Positions 18,480 to 27,015 of a stretch of 64,000 nucleotides of DNA are shown here, piece by piece. The DNA comes from Dyadobacter koreensis (GTDB lineage: Bacteria; Bacteroidota; Bacteroidia; Cytophagales; Spirosomataceae): the NCBI RefSeq assembly GCF_900108855.1, contig NZ_FNXY01000002.1:422337-486336 (forward strand). The letters run 5' to 3'. The first letter of the stretch is position 1. Each line of letters starts with the position of its first letter. Both the position numbers and the translations under genes were made by a program. A model generated the notes under the pieces. It saw only the letters and a program-made list of their open reading frames with translations. It was not told where the DNA came from and made no database searches.

Positions 18480-20642
18480 CTATTTTAAATTTCCCCGGTA
18501 CAAAGAAGGCCAGTTGCCGTAAAGTGATATCGTTGTTTTTGTTCCGTCAGGAAGGCGAATGTTTAGTTTTCGCGTTGCAACCGGAGATTGGAAAGAATCC
18601 ACGCCGATTACCACAATCTTATTTCCTTTCACGATAGCAGAAACAAATGGCTCTTTTCGATCGGCAACGAGGGCAGCCTGACCAGTTTGAGGTTCTTTCC
18701 AGCTCCCATTTAGTTCATAAGCCAGATCCAGATTTTTACCGCCAACAAGAACATCTTCTACCTGCTTTGCCATCCAGTTGCCCAGTGCATAAAACTCAGT
18801 CGGGAAATCCCAGTATCGTGGAGAATCTCCATTTGGCTGTTCTTTGTAAAAAGCAGAAATATCGGTTTTCCCGTCGGCAGGGTACCATTCTTTTCCCCAG
18901 CCATTATCATTAGGATCGAAGCGATGCGCATTGGCGCCGCGCCCCGACGGCTGGCTGTCGTGCCATAGATAATAACCATCAAATAATACAAGCGAAAACA
19001 ACGACAAGCTTAGCGCCTGGCTCGCCGGCATCATTTCCAGCTGATTCATGATCAAATCACCTTCCGGACTGGTTGTATGAAAAAACCATGGTACAATCGG
19101 GTCGCTGGATGTAGGCATGTGCCTGTTCCACGCGTAAAATATAGATTTATTATTCTTTTGGAACGGGATCAGTTTGTTAATCCGCAAGGCGTGGATACCT
19201 GAAAGCAAAGTGAAATTATTCTGCGTATTACCTTGCTCGTCAGCCACAGAAGTGGGTCGCGGATAAACATCAGTTGGCGTTATGTTATAAACTTTCTGAA
19301 AACTGTCGCCGTTTTTTAAAGGCTCAAAATTTGAATGGCTTGGATGAGGATCCGTATAATCTTTTAAAAATTCTGCCGGCTTTTTGTTATCCATCCGATT
19401 AAAATGCTGATTCGTATAAGCACTTCCTCCCCAGTAATCGAACAAATTCATATCCGGATGATTTTTCTTGATTCGCTCAGCAAACCAGATCAGACGTTGT
19501 TTTACTTCGGGCGTATAATGTTGGTTCCAAAACTCGAAATCAAACGCATATACCCCATATCCGGGAACGGTGTTGGCAGAATTTTCAACTTCTTCACGTG
19601 ATAATTTTCCAAACCACTCCTGGTCTTTATCCTGAAAAAAACTTGGCGGCACGGTCCAGTGAAGCTTGTTATAAGGAATATTTTTTTCAAAAGCAGATAA
19701 GTGCGTGACGCCTCGATTGAAATAATTCTGAGGAGAAACCCAATTATTTAACCGGTAATGCATAACCAGTTTTCCTGGGATTGGCTGAAATTCCGGAAAC
19801 TGCGTATCAAAATGCACGTTGACTTCCCGGGAAGGAGAAAACCATGCCGGCATATCAATCTTAGTAAGCGCGGAATTTTCTTTTTTCAGACCTTGCGGAG
19901 AAATCCAGATATTCTGCTGGCGCAATGCTCTGTTTTTAAGTGAATTCCACCAATCGTTATATGGAGCATCAATCCATTTGGCAGTTACCGTGTAAAGATA
20001 ACCAGGCTGCACTTCAACCCCGTTTTCAAGGCCTGCCACGACAATATTATCAATCATGATAACCCGCGTCCGGCCGTCCTGATAATTGGCAAAATCTTTA
20101 AGATATATCTTGTTGTTTTTTACAACAGGCCGAATGTCAAGCCAGTTGTCTTTACTGCCCTGCCTGATCCACTTTTCAGCTGCCAGAATTTCGCTTTCCT
20201 GGGTTTTGTTATATTCAAATTCAGCTGTCGTTTCACAGCCAGGTTGCCCCAGACTAATCACTTTAATTGTTGTCTTGCCTGCATTCAGGTTTAAATTTTC
20301 CAGGGTAAGCCACATGGAAACTCTGTGAGGTACGCGTTCAAATCTTTGGATTTTTCCGTTTTGTGAAATTTCAACACGGTATGGAGCCAGTCCGCCGGCA
20401 TTTGCTGCAAGCTCAAATTGCATTTCTCTGCCGATTTGTTTGTAACGGCGGACGGTCAGATCGCAGGCATTTGAAGCTGAGTCAATAGTGACCGCAACTG
20501 GTAAGGTTGAAATCTCCTGGTAGGTTGTTCCCTGTGATGGGCCAAACCGTTTCCATGCCCAGATTCCTGTTCCTGCAAAAACGGCAAGAACTGTGCTTAT
20601 CCAAATAATTGTTGTTTTCGACAAAATATTTTTTTTACTCAA
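18480..20642 (-). CDS. Membrane-anchored extracytoplasmic protein of unknown function, possible glycosidase-like domain
   Basis: A 720-residue protein with one N-terminal helix (about residues 10-30) that acts as signal or anchor, so the bulk is extracytoplasmic. Residues about 45-150 look like a beta-sandwich. The central part contains YGVYAFDFEFWNQHYTPEVKQ and then NLFDYWGGSAYTNQHF, resembling strands of a TIM-barrel hydrolase with acidic residues at strand ends. The end of the protein looks like a small beta domain (NKIVVIGVDSF onwards). I do not recognise the family. The start is a TTG at 20642: no ATG is available before residue 70 and an in-frame stop lies 12 bases upstream. It neighbours GT-C-like membrane proteins, which suggests glycan work. 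Confidence 0.7.
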   Translation of the reverse strand: MSKKNILSKTTIIWISTVLAVFAGTGIWAWKRFGPSQGTTYQEISTLPVAVTIDSASNACDLTVRRYKQIGREMQFELAANAGGLAPYRVEISQNGKIQRFERVPHRVSMWLTLENLNLNAGKTTIKVISLGQPGCETTAEFEYNKTQESEILAAEKWIRQGSKDNWLDIRPVVKNNKIYLKDFANYQDGRTRVIMIDNIVVAGLENGVEVQPGYLYTVTAKWIDAPYNDWWNSLKNRALRQQNIWISPQGLKKENSALTKIDMPAWFSPSREVNVHFDTQFPEFQPIPGKLVMHYRLNNWVSPQNYFNRGVTHLSAFEKNIPYNKLHWTVPPSFFQDKDQEWFGKLSREEVENSANTVPGYGVYAFDFEFWNQHYTPEVKQRLIWFAERIKKNHPDMNLFDYWGGSAYTNQHFNRMDNKKPAEFLKDYTDPHPSHSNFEPLKNGDSFQKVYNITPTDVYPRPTSVADEQGNTQNNFTLLSGIHALRINKLIPFQKNNKSIFYAWNRHMPTSSDPIVPWFFHTTSPEGDLIMNQLEMMPASQALSLSLFSLVLFDGYYLWHDSQPSGRGANAHRFDPNDNGWGKEWYPADGKTDISAFYKEQPNGDSPRYWDFPTEFYALGNWMAKQVEDVLVGGKNLDLAYELNGSWKEPQTGQAALVADRKEPFVSAIVKGNKIVVIGVDSFQSPVATRKLNIRLPDGTKTTISLYGNWPSLYRGNLK

Positions 20643-20682
20643 AACAGAAAATTAAACAAAAGTGTGTAACTGCTGAACTTGT

Positions 20683-21345
20683 TTACCACCAGCGGTAAAA
20701 CAGACCTACCGAGCCATTTATTGCAGAAACTCCCTTATCTACATACTCATAATCGAAGGAAGTTCCCTGGTATTTTACCCGGATATCTGCACCGAAGTTA
20801 CCATCTTTTTTGAATAGAAATTTAGAGCCGAGACCAATACCATAGGTCGGACGAATTTTTTGCTGCTGATCAGCTAGAATTCCGTAGTATAATGTGTAGT
20901 CCAGAATACTGGCACCGGCGCTCAGCTGAACATAGGGTTGCACCGCCGCATTCTTTGGCGCAAAATTGTAATTCACAAAGGCCTGAATCGGATATTGTGT
21001 GAGCGTTCTGGTCTGAATGGCAGAAATTTCACTTCCATCACTTTGTTGATACGTGGCGCGGGGAAGTCTCTTTTTGAAGAAAGAGTATCCAAGTTCACCA
21101 CCAACGGAGAATGAATTTTGAAAAACCCATTCCAAAGCAATTGAATAGTTTTCAAAAGACGTTTTATCAATATAATTGCTCGAAAATGATCCGACCGGAA
21201 TCGCAGCCGTATAGCGCGCAGTTACCTGATAATGCGTGTAACGATCATATGGAGAGGGTAACGTATATAATTTTGGCGCTTGTTCCTGAGCATACACAGG
21301 AATCATTCCAGCAAAAAGGAACGCCGCGATGAGTAATTTTTTCAT
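20683..21345 (-). CDS. Outer-membrane beta-barrel protein
   Basis: A 220-residue protein starting at the ATG at 21345; a start seven codons upstream is possible, but the signal peptide MKKLLIAAFLFAGMIPVYAQ begins here. The rest consists of alternating hydrophobic strands with aromatic girdles and ends in an aromatic-rich GLFYRWW terminus, typical of small OmpA-like or PorT-like barrels inserted by the Bam complex. No enzymatic motif is visible. It lies downstream of the DUF4136 lipoprotein gene on the same strand with a gap of about 60 bp. Function beyond barrel formation cannot be stated. Confidence 0.8.
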   Translation of the reverse strand: MKKLLIAAFLFAGMIPVYAQEQAPKLYTLPSPYDRYTHYQVTARYTAAIPVGSFSSNYIDKTSFENYSIALEWVFQNSFSVGGELGYSFFKKRLPRATYQQSDGSEISAIQTRTLTQYPIQAFVNYNFAPKNAAVQPYVQLSAGASILDYTLYYGILADQQQKIRPTYGIGLGSKFLFKKDGNFGADIRVKYQGTSFDYEYVDKGVSAINGSVGLFYRWW

Positions 21346-21404
21346 TTTAATTTCAATTGGAACCACTAAATTTTGCGGTCGTTTGTACAGAGTAAATTAC
21401 CGGG

Positions 21405-22004
21405 TTATTTCAGACTTAAATAAGTAGACTGCCCGAAAGCAGAATCGACCATCTGATCAATATAGTCAGGATTTGCAAGGCCGCCGCCGCGGATTTGGGC
21501 GTCCCAGATGACATTTAACCGCTGGGCTGTACTATCAGCATTTTTCAAATCCAGCATAGAAATTGCCCAATAGCTTTCACTGGTTTCGTAGGTATAATAA
21601 CCTGGATATCCATAAAATCCACCATAGTATCCTCCCCAGTAGGATGAATATGGATTTGAGGCAACATTCAAATATGTATTCGTGATTCTCGCTGCAGTCA
21701 GGCCAACATCGGGATTTTTGTTTACAGCAACATAAGTATACCCCAGATTTTGCATATTTGTAATGATCCGGGACAATAGATCTTTATCCAGACTTGTAAG
21801 GGCGGTCCCCGATCTGCTATCCTGAACGACCGTTACCGAATCGGACACGCTGAATGTTTTGAAAGATTTGAAATTTGCGCTTTTATCTCGGTTGGTAATA
21901 AATACTTGGGAGTCAAGGTCAGATAAATCATTTACCGGATCGTTGCTGCAGGAGGTCAGCCATATAGTGGCAGAAATAATTAAAAATGATGCTTTTCTTA
22001 ACAT
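21405..22004 (-). CDS. DUF4136 family lipoprotein
   Basis: A 199-residue lipoprotein with a signal sequence ending in the lipobox LTSC (Cys at about residue 19). The mature part contains FKTFSVSD early on, a Tyr/Gly-rich middle (YWGGYYGGFYGYPGYYTYET), and a C-terminal stretch with IWDAQIRGGGL, as in the DUF4136 family. These are envelope lipoproteins of unknown biochemical role, common in Bacteroidota. It precedes the barrel gene and the pair may form one transcript. Function is not known. Confidence 0.82.
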   Translation of the reverse strand: MLRKASFLIISATIWLTSCSNDPVNDLSDLDSQVFITNRDKSANFKSFKTFSVSDSVTVVQDSRSGTALTSLDKDLLSRIITNMQNLGYTYVAVNKNPDVGLTAARITNTYLNVASNPYSSYWGGYYGGFYGYPGYYTYETSESYWAISMLDLKNADSTAQRLNVIWDAQIRGGGLANPDYIDQMVDSAFGQSTYLSLK

Positions 22005-22318
22005 AGCGTTACTTTGCGTTTAGTTATTTGATAAACGAATTTTAAATTTGAATCATTTTATTTTTCTCATTTTAGCGCGGTTATTTTTTATATTTCCATG
22101 CCTTCTTCTTTATAAGTGACTATCTGAAAAGTCATTTGGTTGTAAAACCGGAAAAGATTTAGAAAGTATTTACCTTCTGAACGACGTTGAATAAATCTTT
22201 CGGGAATAGAATTTGCAGACTCCGAACTTTATTTGACATTGTCCTGTTCGTTGCTTTATTTTAGTAATATTAAAAAGTCTTAAATACCCCGATTAATCGA
22301 GCTTAGAACACAAAATAT
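22005..22318. other. 314-bp divergent intergenic region upstream of DUF4136 and DinB genes
   Basis: The region is AT-rich and has no supportable reading frame. It contains a good plus-strand promoter candidate at 22232-22264 and a perfect 10-bp palindrome CGATTAATCG at 22290-22299 just before the DinB gene. I see no clear promoter for the minus-strand lipoprotein gene. Confidence 0.5.
22232..22264 (+). promoter_or_regulatory. Candidate promoter of the DinB-family gene
   Basis: TTTG at 22232-22235 is followed after 21 bases by TATTTTAG at 22257-22264, one mismatch from TAnnTTTG. Transcription would start near 22271, leaving a leader of about 48 nt before the ATG at 22319. Confidence 0.5.
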
Positions 22319-22879
22319 ATGGAAGCAAAAGAAGAAATTTTAAGGATCATAGATGTACTCAACGATACTTATGAGAGCGAAGAAGCCTGGTATGGCCCGT
22401 CTGTTGTAGAAGCTTTACGTGATGTGACGCCGAAAATGGCTGAATTACGTTTAAGCACAAATACGCACTCGATCGCTGAAATCGTATACCATATGACAAC
22501 ATGGAGGATTTTTGCAGTACGGAAAATCCAGGGCGACGAAGAATTTGATATTAAAACCCAGGATAAGGACTGGAAGAAATTTCCGATCGTGGACGAATTT
22601 GAGTGGGAAGCCATTCAGATGGAATTAAGCTTATCACAGGAAGAACTTATTTCAGAGCTGGAAAAAATTGAGGATGATAGTTTTCTTGAAGAATTTGTAC
22701 CGGGAAGAGACTACTCTTACTATACGATGATTCACGGAGTTATCCAGCATGACGTTTATCATGCCGGTCAGATCGGTCTGATCAAGAAGGCGTTGAAGGG
22801 AATGCAGCTGGAAGAAGAGGATGATTTCGGTGCTTTTGATGACCGTTCAAACTTTGGTAACGATAATGATTATTATTGA
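22319..22879 (+). CDS. DinB family metal-dependent protein
   Basis: A 186-residue four-helix DinB/YfiT-like protein. The metal-site histidines expected in this fold are visible as IVYHMTTWR near residue 60 and IQHDVYHAGQIGLIKKAL near residues 140-155. Many members are thiol S-transferases or are of unknown function; the name comes from a damage-induced Bacillus gene. The C-terminal ~20 residues are acidic and probably disordered. It stands alone, with its own promoter candidate. The substrate is not predictable. Confidence 0.85.
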   Translation: MEAKEEILRIIDVLNDTYESEEAWYGPSVVEALRDVTPKMAELRLSTNTHSIAEIVYHMTTWRIFAVRKIQGDEEFDIKTQDKDWKKFPIVDEFEWEAIQMELSLSQEELISELEKIEDDSFLEEFVPGRDYSYYTMIHGVIQHDVYHAGQIGLIKKALKGMQLEEEDDFGAFDDRSNFGNDNDYY

Positions 22880-23014
22880 TCAGAGTTGTAGAAAATTTTG
22901 TATTTCTTATAAATAAAGTATTTAAAACTAAGAAAAAGTTATATTTTGCATAATAATTAAAGGTAGTATTCGCTTGGATACAATTTCTTTAATGGTGTGG
23001 ATATATGTCAAAAG

Positions 23015-23043
23015 GCCACTCGGTTTATCGAGTGGCTTTTTTT
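23015..23043 (+). terminator. Rho-independent terminator upstream of the OmpR-family gene
   Basis: GCCACTCG at 23015-23022 pairs with CGAGTGGC at 23029-23036 around a 6-base loop, followed by seven T residues at 23037-23043. It lies 136 bases after the DinB stop codon and 58 bases before the response-regulator start. It ends the DinB transcript or a short RNA starting between them. Confidence 0.8.
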
Positions 23044-23100
23044 ATGAAAAGTCTAAAATCTATGCCACATTTGGTGAAATATTCAGAATAACGTTGAGAT

Positions 23101-23778
23101 ATGAAAATATTAATTGTTGAAGATGAGCCAAAACTGGCTGGTTTTTTAAAACGTGGTCTTGAAGAACAATCCTGGGAAGTGGAACTTGCATACGACGGGC
23201 AGGTTGGAAAAAAGATGGCTTCCAATTATCGTTTTGATGTGATTATTCTGGACGTAAATCTTCCGGTGCTTAATGGCTATGATCTGGCGAAACAATTACG
23301 CAACGATGGTTTGACCACGCCAATTTTGTTTTTGACCGCCCTTGGCACTATCGACGATAAGCTGGACGGATTCGAAGCAGGTGGTGATGATTATCTTGTA
23401 AAGCCATTCGAATTCAGGGAATTAATTGCGCGTATCAAGGTGCTTTCTCAACGAAACAGTAACCGCGAACAATCCAGTCAAATCTTGAAACTTGCTGATC
23501 TTGAACTCAATCTGGATGAAAAAGTAGCGAGAAGAGGTGGAAACCGAATCGATCTTACAGCCAAAGAATTCGCTTTACTGGAATATTTGATGAGAAACCG
23601 CGGACGTGTTGTTTCTCGTGTTGATATCGCGGAACAGGTGTGGGACATTCGATTTGATACAGGAACGAATGTTATTGATGTGTATATCAATTTTTTACGT
23701 AAAAAAGTTGATAAGGATTACAGTACTAAGCTGATTCACACGGTGGTAGGAATGGGTTATATTTTCAAAGAAGAATGA
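23101..23778 (+). CDS. OmpR/PhoB-family response regulator
   Basis: A 225-residue two-domain regulator. The receiver (1-115) has the acidic pair in VEDEP, the phosphoacceptor Asp in VIILDVNLP (about residue 51), and the conserved Lys in LVKPFEF. Residues about 130-225 form a winged-helix DNA-binding domain ending VVGMGYIFKEE. Its stop overlaps the kinase start (ATGA), so the two are translationally coupled. It is a paralogue of the regulator at 57283-57969 upstream of the metal efflux operon. Its targets are unknown; the SulP gene downstream is a candidate by position only. Confidence 0.92.
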   Translation: MKILIVEDEPKLAGFLKRGLEEQSWEVELAYDGQVGKKMASNYRFDVIILDVNLPVLNGYDLAKQLRNDGLTTPILFLTALGTIDDKLDGFEAGGDDYLVKPFEFRELIARIKVLSQRNSNREQSSQILKLADLELNLDEKVARRGGNRIDLTAKEFALLEYLMRNRGRVVSRVDIAEQVWDIRFDTGTNVIDVYINFLRKKVDKDYSTKLIHTVVGMGYIFKEE

Positions 23779-25145
23779 ACATAAAAAGCCGGCTTACTTT
23801 ACTGTTCACCATGCTGGTTGGCTCCATCATGGCGCTTTTCTGTTTGTCGATTTACTATTTCTACGATCAATACCGGGAGAAACAGTTTTATTCTTTCCTG
23901 AACGAAAGAGGGCAGACGATCGCGCAGTTGGTCGAGGCCAGCAATAGAATTAGTAAGGCGGATATTGCAAAAATTGAAAAAGAAAATAACACGGTACTGC
24001 TGGATGAAGAGATAACGATTTATGACGGAGCTGATTCCGTTATTTTTAACAGCGGCTCATACGAATTTGTGTTAACGCCGCAAATGCTTCTGGATGCCCG
24101 GAACGGGAAAGAAATACATACCAAACACGCGAAAAAGGAAGTTATTGTGATCAGGCATATTTTGCAGGATCATCGAAAGCCATGGGTAGTTGTCGCGATT
24201 GCAAATGATCATTTGGGAACGAACCAGCTGAAAAGGTTACGGGAAATTCTGGTGATCGGCTGGCTGCTTTCACTGGTTCTCGTGGGTGTTGCGGGCTGGC
24301 AGTTTTCGACGGATGCTATTAAGCCTGTATCTGATATTATTGCGCAGGTAAACAATATTTCTGCCGGAAATTTGCATGATAAGGTTACCGTAGGTCGGGA
24401 AAAAGACGAACTGGCCCTGCTCGCACAGACGTTTAATCTTATGCTTAACCGTCTGGAAATCGCATTTGTGGCCCAGAAAAACTTCGTTTCACACGCATCA
24501 CATGAGCTTCGGACTCCATTGGCACTGATCATGAGCGAGGTGGAGGTAACGTTGATGAAAGCTAGAACTACCGAGTATTACGAAGAAGCCTTAAAGGGAG
24601 TACTGGAAGAGGCGAAGGAAATGAATGAGCTCGTGAGCAGGTTGCTGGAGCTCGCGCGCACGGAGGAACACGCCTTTCGGGTTACCTTCTCGAAAATAAG
24701 AATTGATGAAGTTTTATGGCAGGCGCAGGCTTCAATTCAGCAAAAAAATCCGGCTTACCACGTCTATATAAATTATGACCAGATTCCTGAAAATGAAGAA
24801 GAATTGCTTCGCTACGGCGATGAAAGTCTTTTGAAAACAGCGTTCCTGAATTTAATGGACAATGCCTGCAAATATTCCGATAATAATACCGTCAATGTTT
24901 TTCTGGAAATCCATAAAGACCTGATCAAAATTTCATTCAAAGACGTCGGAATGGGAATTGCAGCCTCGGAATTGCCTTATGTGTTCGATACATTTTATCG
25001 CAGTGCAACTACCATGAGCAAGGCCGGATATGGTATCGGTCTGGCACTTACCAAACGCATTATCACCATGCAGGGTGCCAGTATCGAGGTTGAATCCAAG
25101 GTTGGGCAGGGAAGCACTTTTATCCTCAAATTTCCCCCGTTTTAA
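23775..25145 (+). CDS. Sensor histidine kinase (cognate of 23101-23778)
   Basis: A 456-residue membrane kinase. Two helices (about 8-28 and 155-178) flank a periplasmic sensor of about 125 residues. A HAMP segment follows, then HisKA with SHASHELRTPLALI, whose His is the phosphorylation site, and HATPase_c with the N box LMDNACKYS and the G boxes DVGMGI and GYGIGLALTK. It overlaps the regulator gene by 4 bp. The signal sensed is not visible in the sequence. The layout and motifs match the kinase at 55865-57232, so the two systems are duplicates of one ancestral pair. Confidence 0.92.
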   Translation: MNIKSRLTLLFTMLVGSIMALFCLSIYYFYDQYREKQFYSFLNERGQTIAQLVEASNRISKADIAKIEKENNTVLLDEEITIYDGADSVIFNSGSYEFVLTPQMLLDARNGKEIHTKHAKKEVIVIRHILQDHRKPWVVVAIANDHLGTNQLKRLREILVIGWLLSLVLVGVAGWQFSTDAIKPVSDIIAQVNNISAGNLHDKVTVGREKDELALLAQTFNLMLNRLEIAFVAQKNFVSHASHELRTPLALIMSEVEVTLMKARTTEYYEEALKGVLEEAKEMNELVSRLLELARTEEHAFRVTFSKIRIDEVLWQAQASIQQKNPAYHVYINYDQIPENEEELLRYGDESLLKTAFLNLMDNACKYSDNNTVNVFLEIHKDLIKISFKDVGMGIAASELPYVFDTFYRSATTMSKAGYGIGLALTKRIITMQGASIEVESKVGQGSTFILKFPPF

Positions 25146-25172
25146 TTACTCAATTCCTTTTTAATTCGTTTT

Positions 25173-25180
25173 TAATTTTG
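25173..25180 (+). promoter_or_regulatory. Possible -7 box upstream of the SulP gene
   Basis: TAATTTTG matches TAnnTTTG exactly, 28 bases after the kinase stop and about 150 bases before the SulP start. No well-spaced TTTG is seen upstream. This is a weak candidate for independent transcription of the transporter. Confidence 0.25.
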
Positions 25181-25331
25181 CGTTAATCTGCCTTTAACAA
25201 ACTTAAAGGTCATTTGTATCATAAAATTGCTGAAAGGAATTTTGTGCTCTGATGACTCCTGAGTGTGCTGAAACTTCATCTCTCGTGTCGAACTGTCTTA
25301 ACCGATAGTTTTATTTTTCAATTGATTGGAT

Positions 25332-26945
25332 ATGAAGTCAGTATCATGGAGACCTGCCGCAGGTTTCAAGGGATTCAAAGAAAACTGGAAGGCAGATCTT
25401 CTTTCCGGTTTTTTTGTGTCGATGATCGCTTTGCCACTCTGTCTCGGGATTGCAGGAGCCAGTAATTTTCCACCGGTTATGGGCGTTCTTACATCCATTG
25501 TCGGGGGTATACTAGTTTCGTTTTTTACGAATTCAGAATTGACGATCAAAGGTCCGGCCGCAGGGCTGATTGTCGTTGTTGCAGGTGCAGTAGATGAACT
25601 CGGCCGCGGCGATGCGGTATCAGGATGGCATTTGGCGCTCGGTGCCATAGTCGTTGCGGGTATTTTTCAAATGATTATGGGTGTTTTAAAGCTTCCCAAA
25701 TTTGCTGATTTTTTTCCGTTGTCCGTAGTTCATGGTGTGTTGGCGGCGATTGGGATCATAATTATGTCGAAGCAAATCCACCTGGCCGTAGGTGTTGCTC
25801 CGGCTGAGTTAAATGGCAAAGGTCCTCTGGAGCTTATTGAAATGGTGCCTCACAGCATTATTAATATGGAGTACCACATTGCAATTATAGGTTTGGTTGG
25901 TTTGATGATCATGTTTGGATGGCAATACCTGTCTTTTTCGATATTTAAGAAAATGCCGCCTGCGCTGGTAGTATTGATCGTCTCAATCTGTCTGGGTCAG
26001 TTCTTTCATTTATTTGAACCAACGTTCAGGGATTTCAAACCATTGATCAATCCTGGAGAATTTTCATTATCATATAATGCCAGTTTTTCAGGGGTTACCG
26101 GAAGATTGCTTCCGGTTTTTGTGAAATATGTTGCGCTGTTCGTGCTGTTTGGCAGCCTTGAATCGGTACTTACCGTGAAAGCGATTGATCTTTTGGATCC
26201 ATATAAACGTAAATCTGACCCGAGCCGGGATCTGGCGGCAGTGGGCGCCGGTAATATGGTGGCTGGTGTTCTGGGTGGTTTGCCAATGGTTTCGGAAGTT
26301 TTACGCAGCTCTGCCAATATATATAACGGCGGCAAGACAAGATGGTCGAACTTATTTCATGGCATTTTTTTACTGATGTTTGTGCTGGTTTTAGTTCCGA
26401 TTATTGAGATGGTACCGGTGGCGGCGTTGGCTACGATGCTGATATTTGCGGGTTTTCGTCTGGCTTCTCCGTCGGAAATCAGGCAAATCTATCATATTGG
26501 CAAAGATCAGCTAATCATTTTTATGGTAACCGTCATAGCAACATTGAGCACAGATTTACTGGTGGGTATAGTTTGCGGGATATTAACGAAAGTGATTATC
26601 CAACTTTATTGCGGAGTGAAATTGGCGCACATTTTTAATCCAAAAATTGACATCAATTCAGAAGGAGATTTTTTCTATGTGAACGTTTCGGGAGCAGCAG
26701 TTTTTACAAATTACCTTACCCTTAAAAGAAAATTGGAAAAAATACCACAAGGAAAATACATCAAGGTAGATTTTTCGGAAGCTCCTTATGTTGACCATAC
26801 GGTAATGGAAAATATAACCCGCTTCAAATATAATTATGATCAGGCAGGCGGGAAGATGGAATTGATAGGATTTGAAAACTATCGGGCGCTGTCGGATCAT
26901 CCGCTGGCAGCCAGAAAGAATCAATGCTTAACTGTAATAAGTTAA
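25332..26945 (+). CDS. SulP family anion permease
   Basis: A 537-residue SLC26/SulP transporter with about 10-12 membrane helices. The N-terminal KADLLSGFFVSMIALPLCLG and the central AVGAGNMVAGVLGGLPMVSE blocks are characteristic. A degenerate STAS-like domain occupies about residues 440-537 (IKVDFSEAPYVDHTVMENI). Members carry sulfate, bicarbonate or other anions; no carbonic anhydrase lies beside it, so the substrate is open. I use the ATG at 25332; a TTG two codons upstream is in frame. It follows the kinase gene by 186 bp and ends at a strong terminator. Confidence 0.9.
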   Translation: MKSVSWRPAAGFKGFKENWKADLLSGFFVSMIALPLCLGIAGASNFPPVMGVLTSIVGGILVSFFTNSELTIKGPAAGLIVVVAGAVDELGRGDAVSGWHLALGAIVVAGIFQMIMGVLKLPKFADFFPLSVVHGVLAAIGIIIMSKQIHLAVGVAPAELNGKGPLELIEMVPHSIINMEYHIAIIGLVGLMIMFGWQYLSFSIFKKMPPALVVLIVSICLGQFFHLFEPTFRDFKPLINPGEFSLSYNASFSGVTGRLLPVFVKYVALFVLFGSLESVLTVKAIDLLDPYKRKSDPSRDLAAVGAGNMVAGVLGGLPMVSEVLRSSANIYNGGKTRWSNLFHGIFLLMFVLVLVPIIEMVPVAALATMLIFAGFRLASPSEIRQIYHIGKDQLIIFMVTVIATLSTDLLVGIVCGILTKVIIQLYCGVKLAHIFNPKIDINSEGDFFYVNVSGAAVFTNYLTLKRKLEKIPQGKYIKVDFSEAPYVDHTVMENITRFKYNYDQAGGKMELIGFENYRALSDHPLAARKNQCLTVIS

Positions 26946-26967
26946 ATTGAGAGGTGAGTAGTAAGAC

Positions 26968-27003
26968 AAAAAATGGCCTTCGATTTTCGAGGGCCATTTT
27001 TTT
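26968..27003. terminator. Bidirectional terminator between SulP and MscS genes
   Basis: AAAAAATGGCC at 26968-26978 pairs with GGCCATTTTTT at 26992-27002, with a partly paired TTCGA/TCGAG centre. A-runs and T-runs on both sides make it work for both converging genes. Confidence 0.85.
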
Positions 27004-27015
27004 ATAGCTTGCAGA

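Noticed and set aside
22290..22299. Perfect palindrome CGATTAATCG before the DinB gene as an operator
   Set aside because: A single 10-bp AT-rich palindrome is expected by chance in a window of this size; noted only within the intergenic entry.
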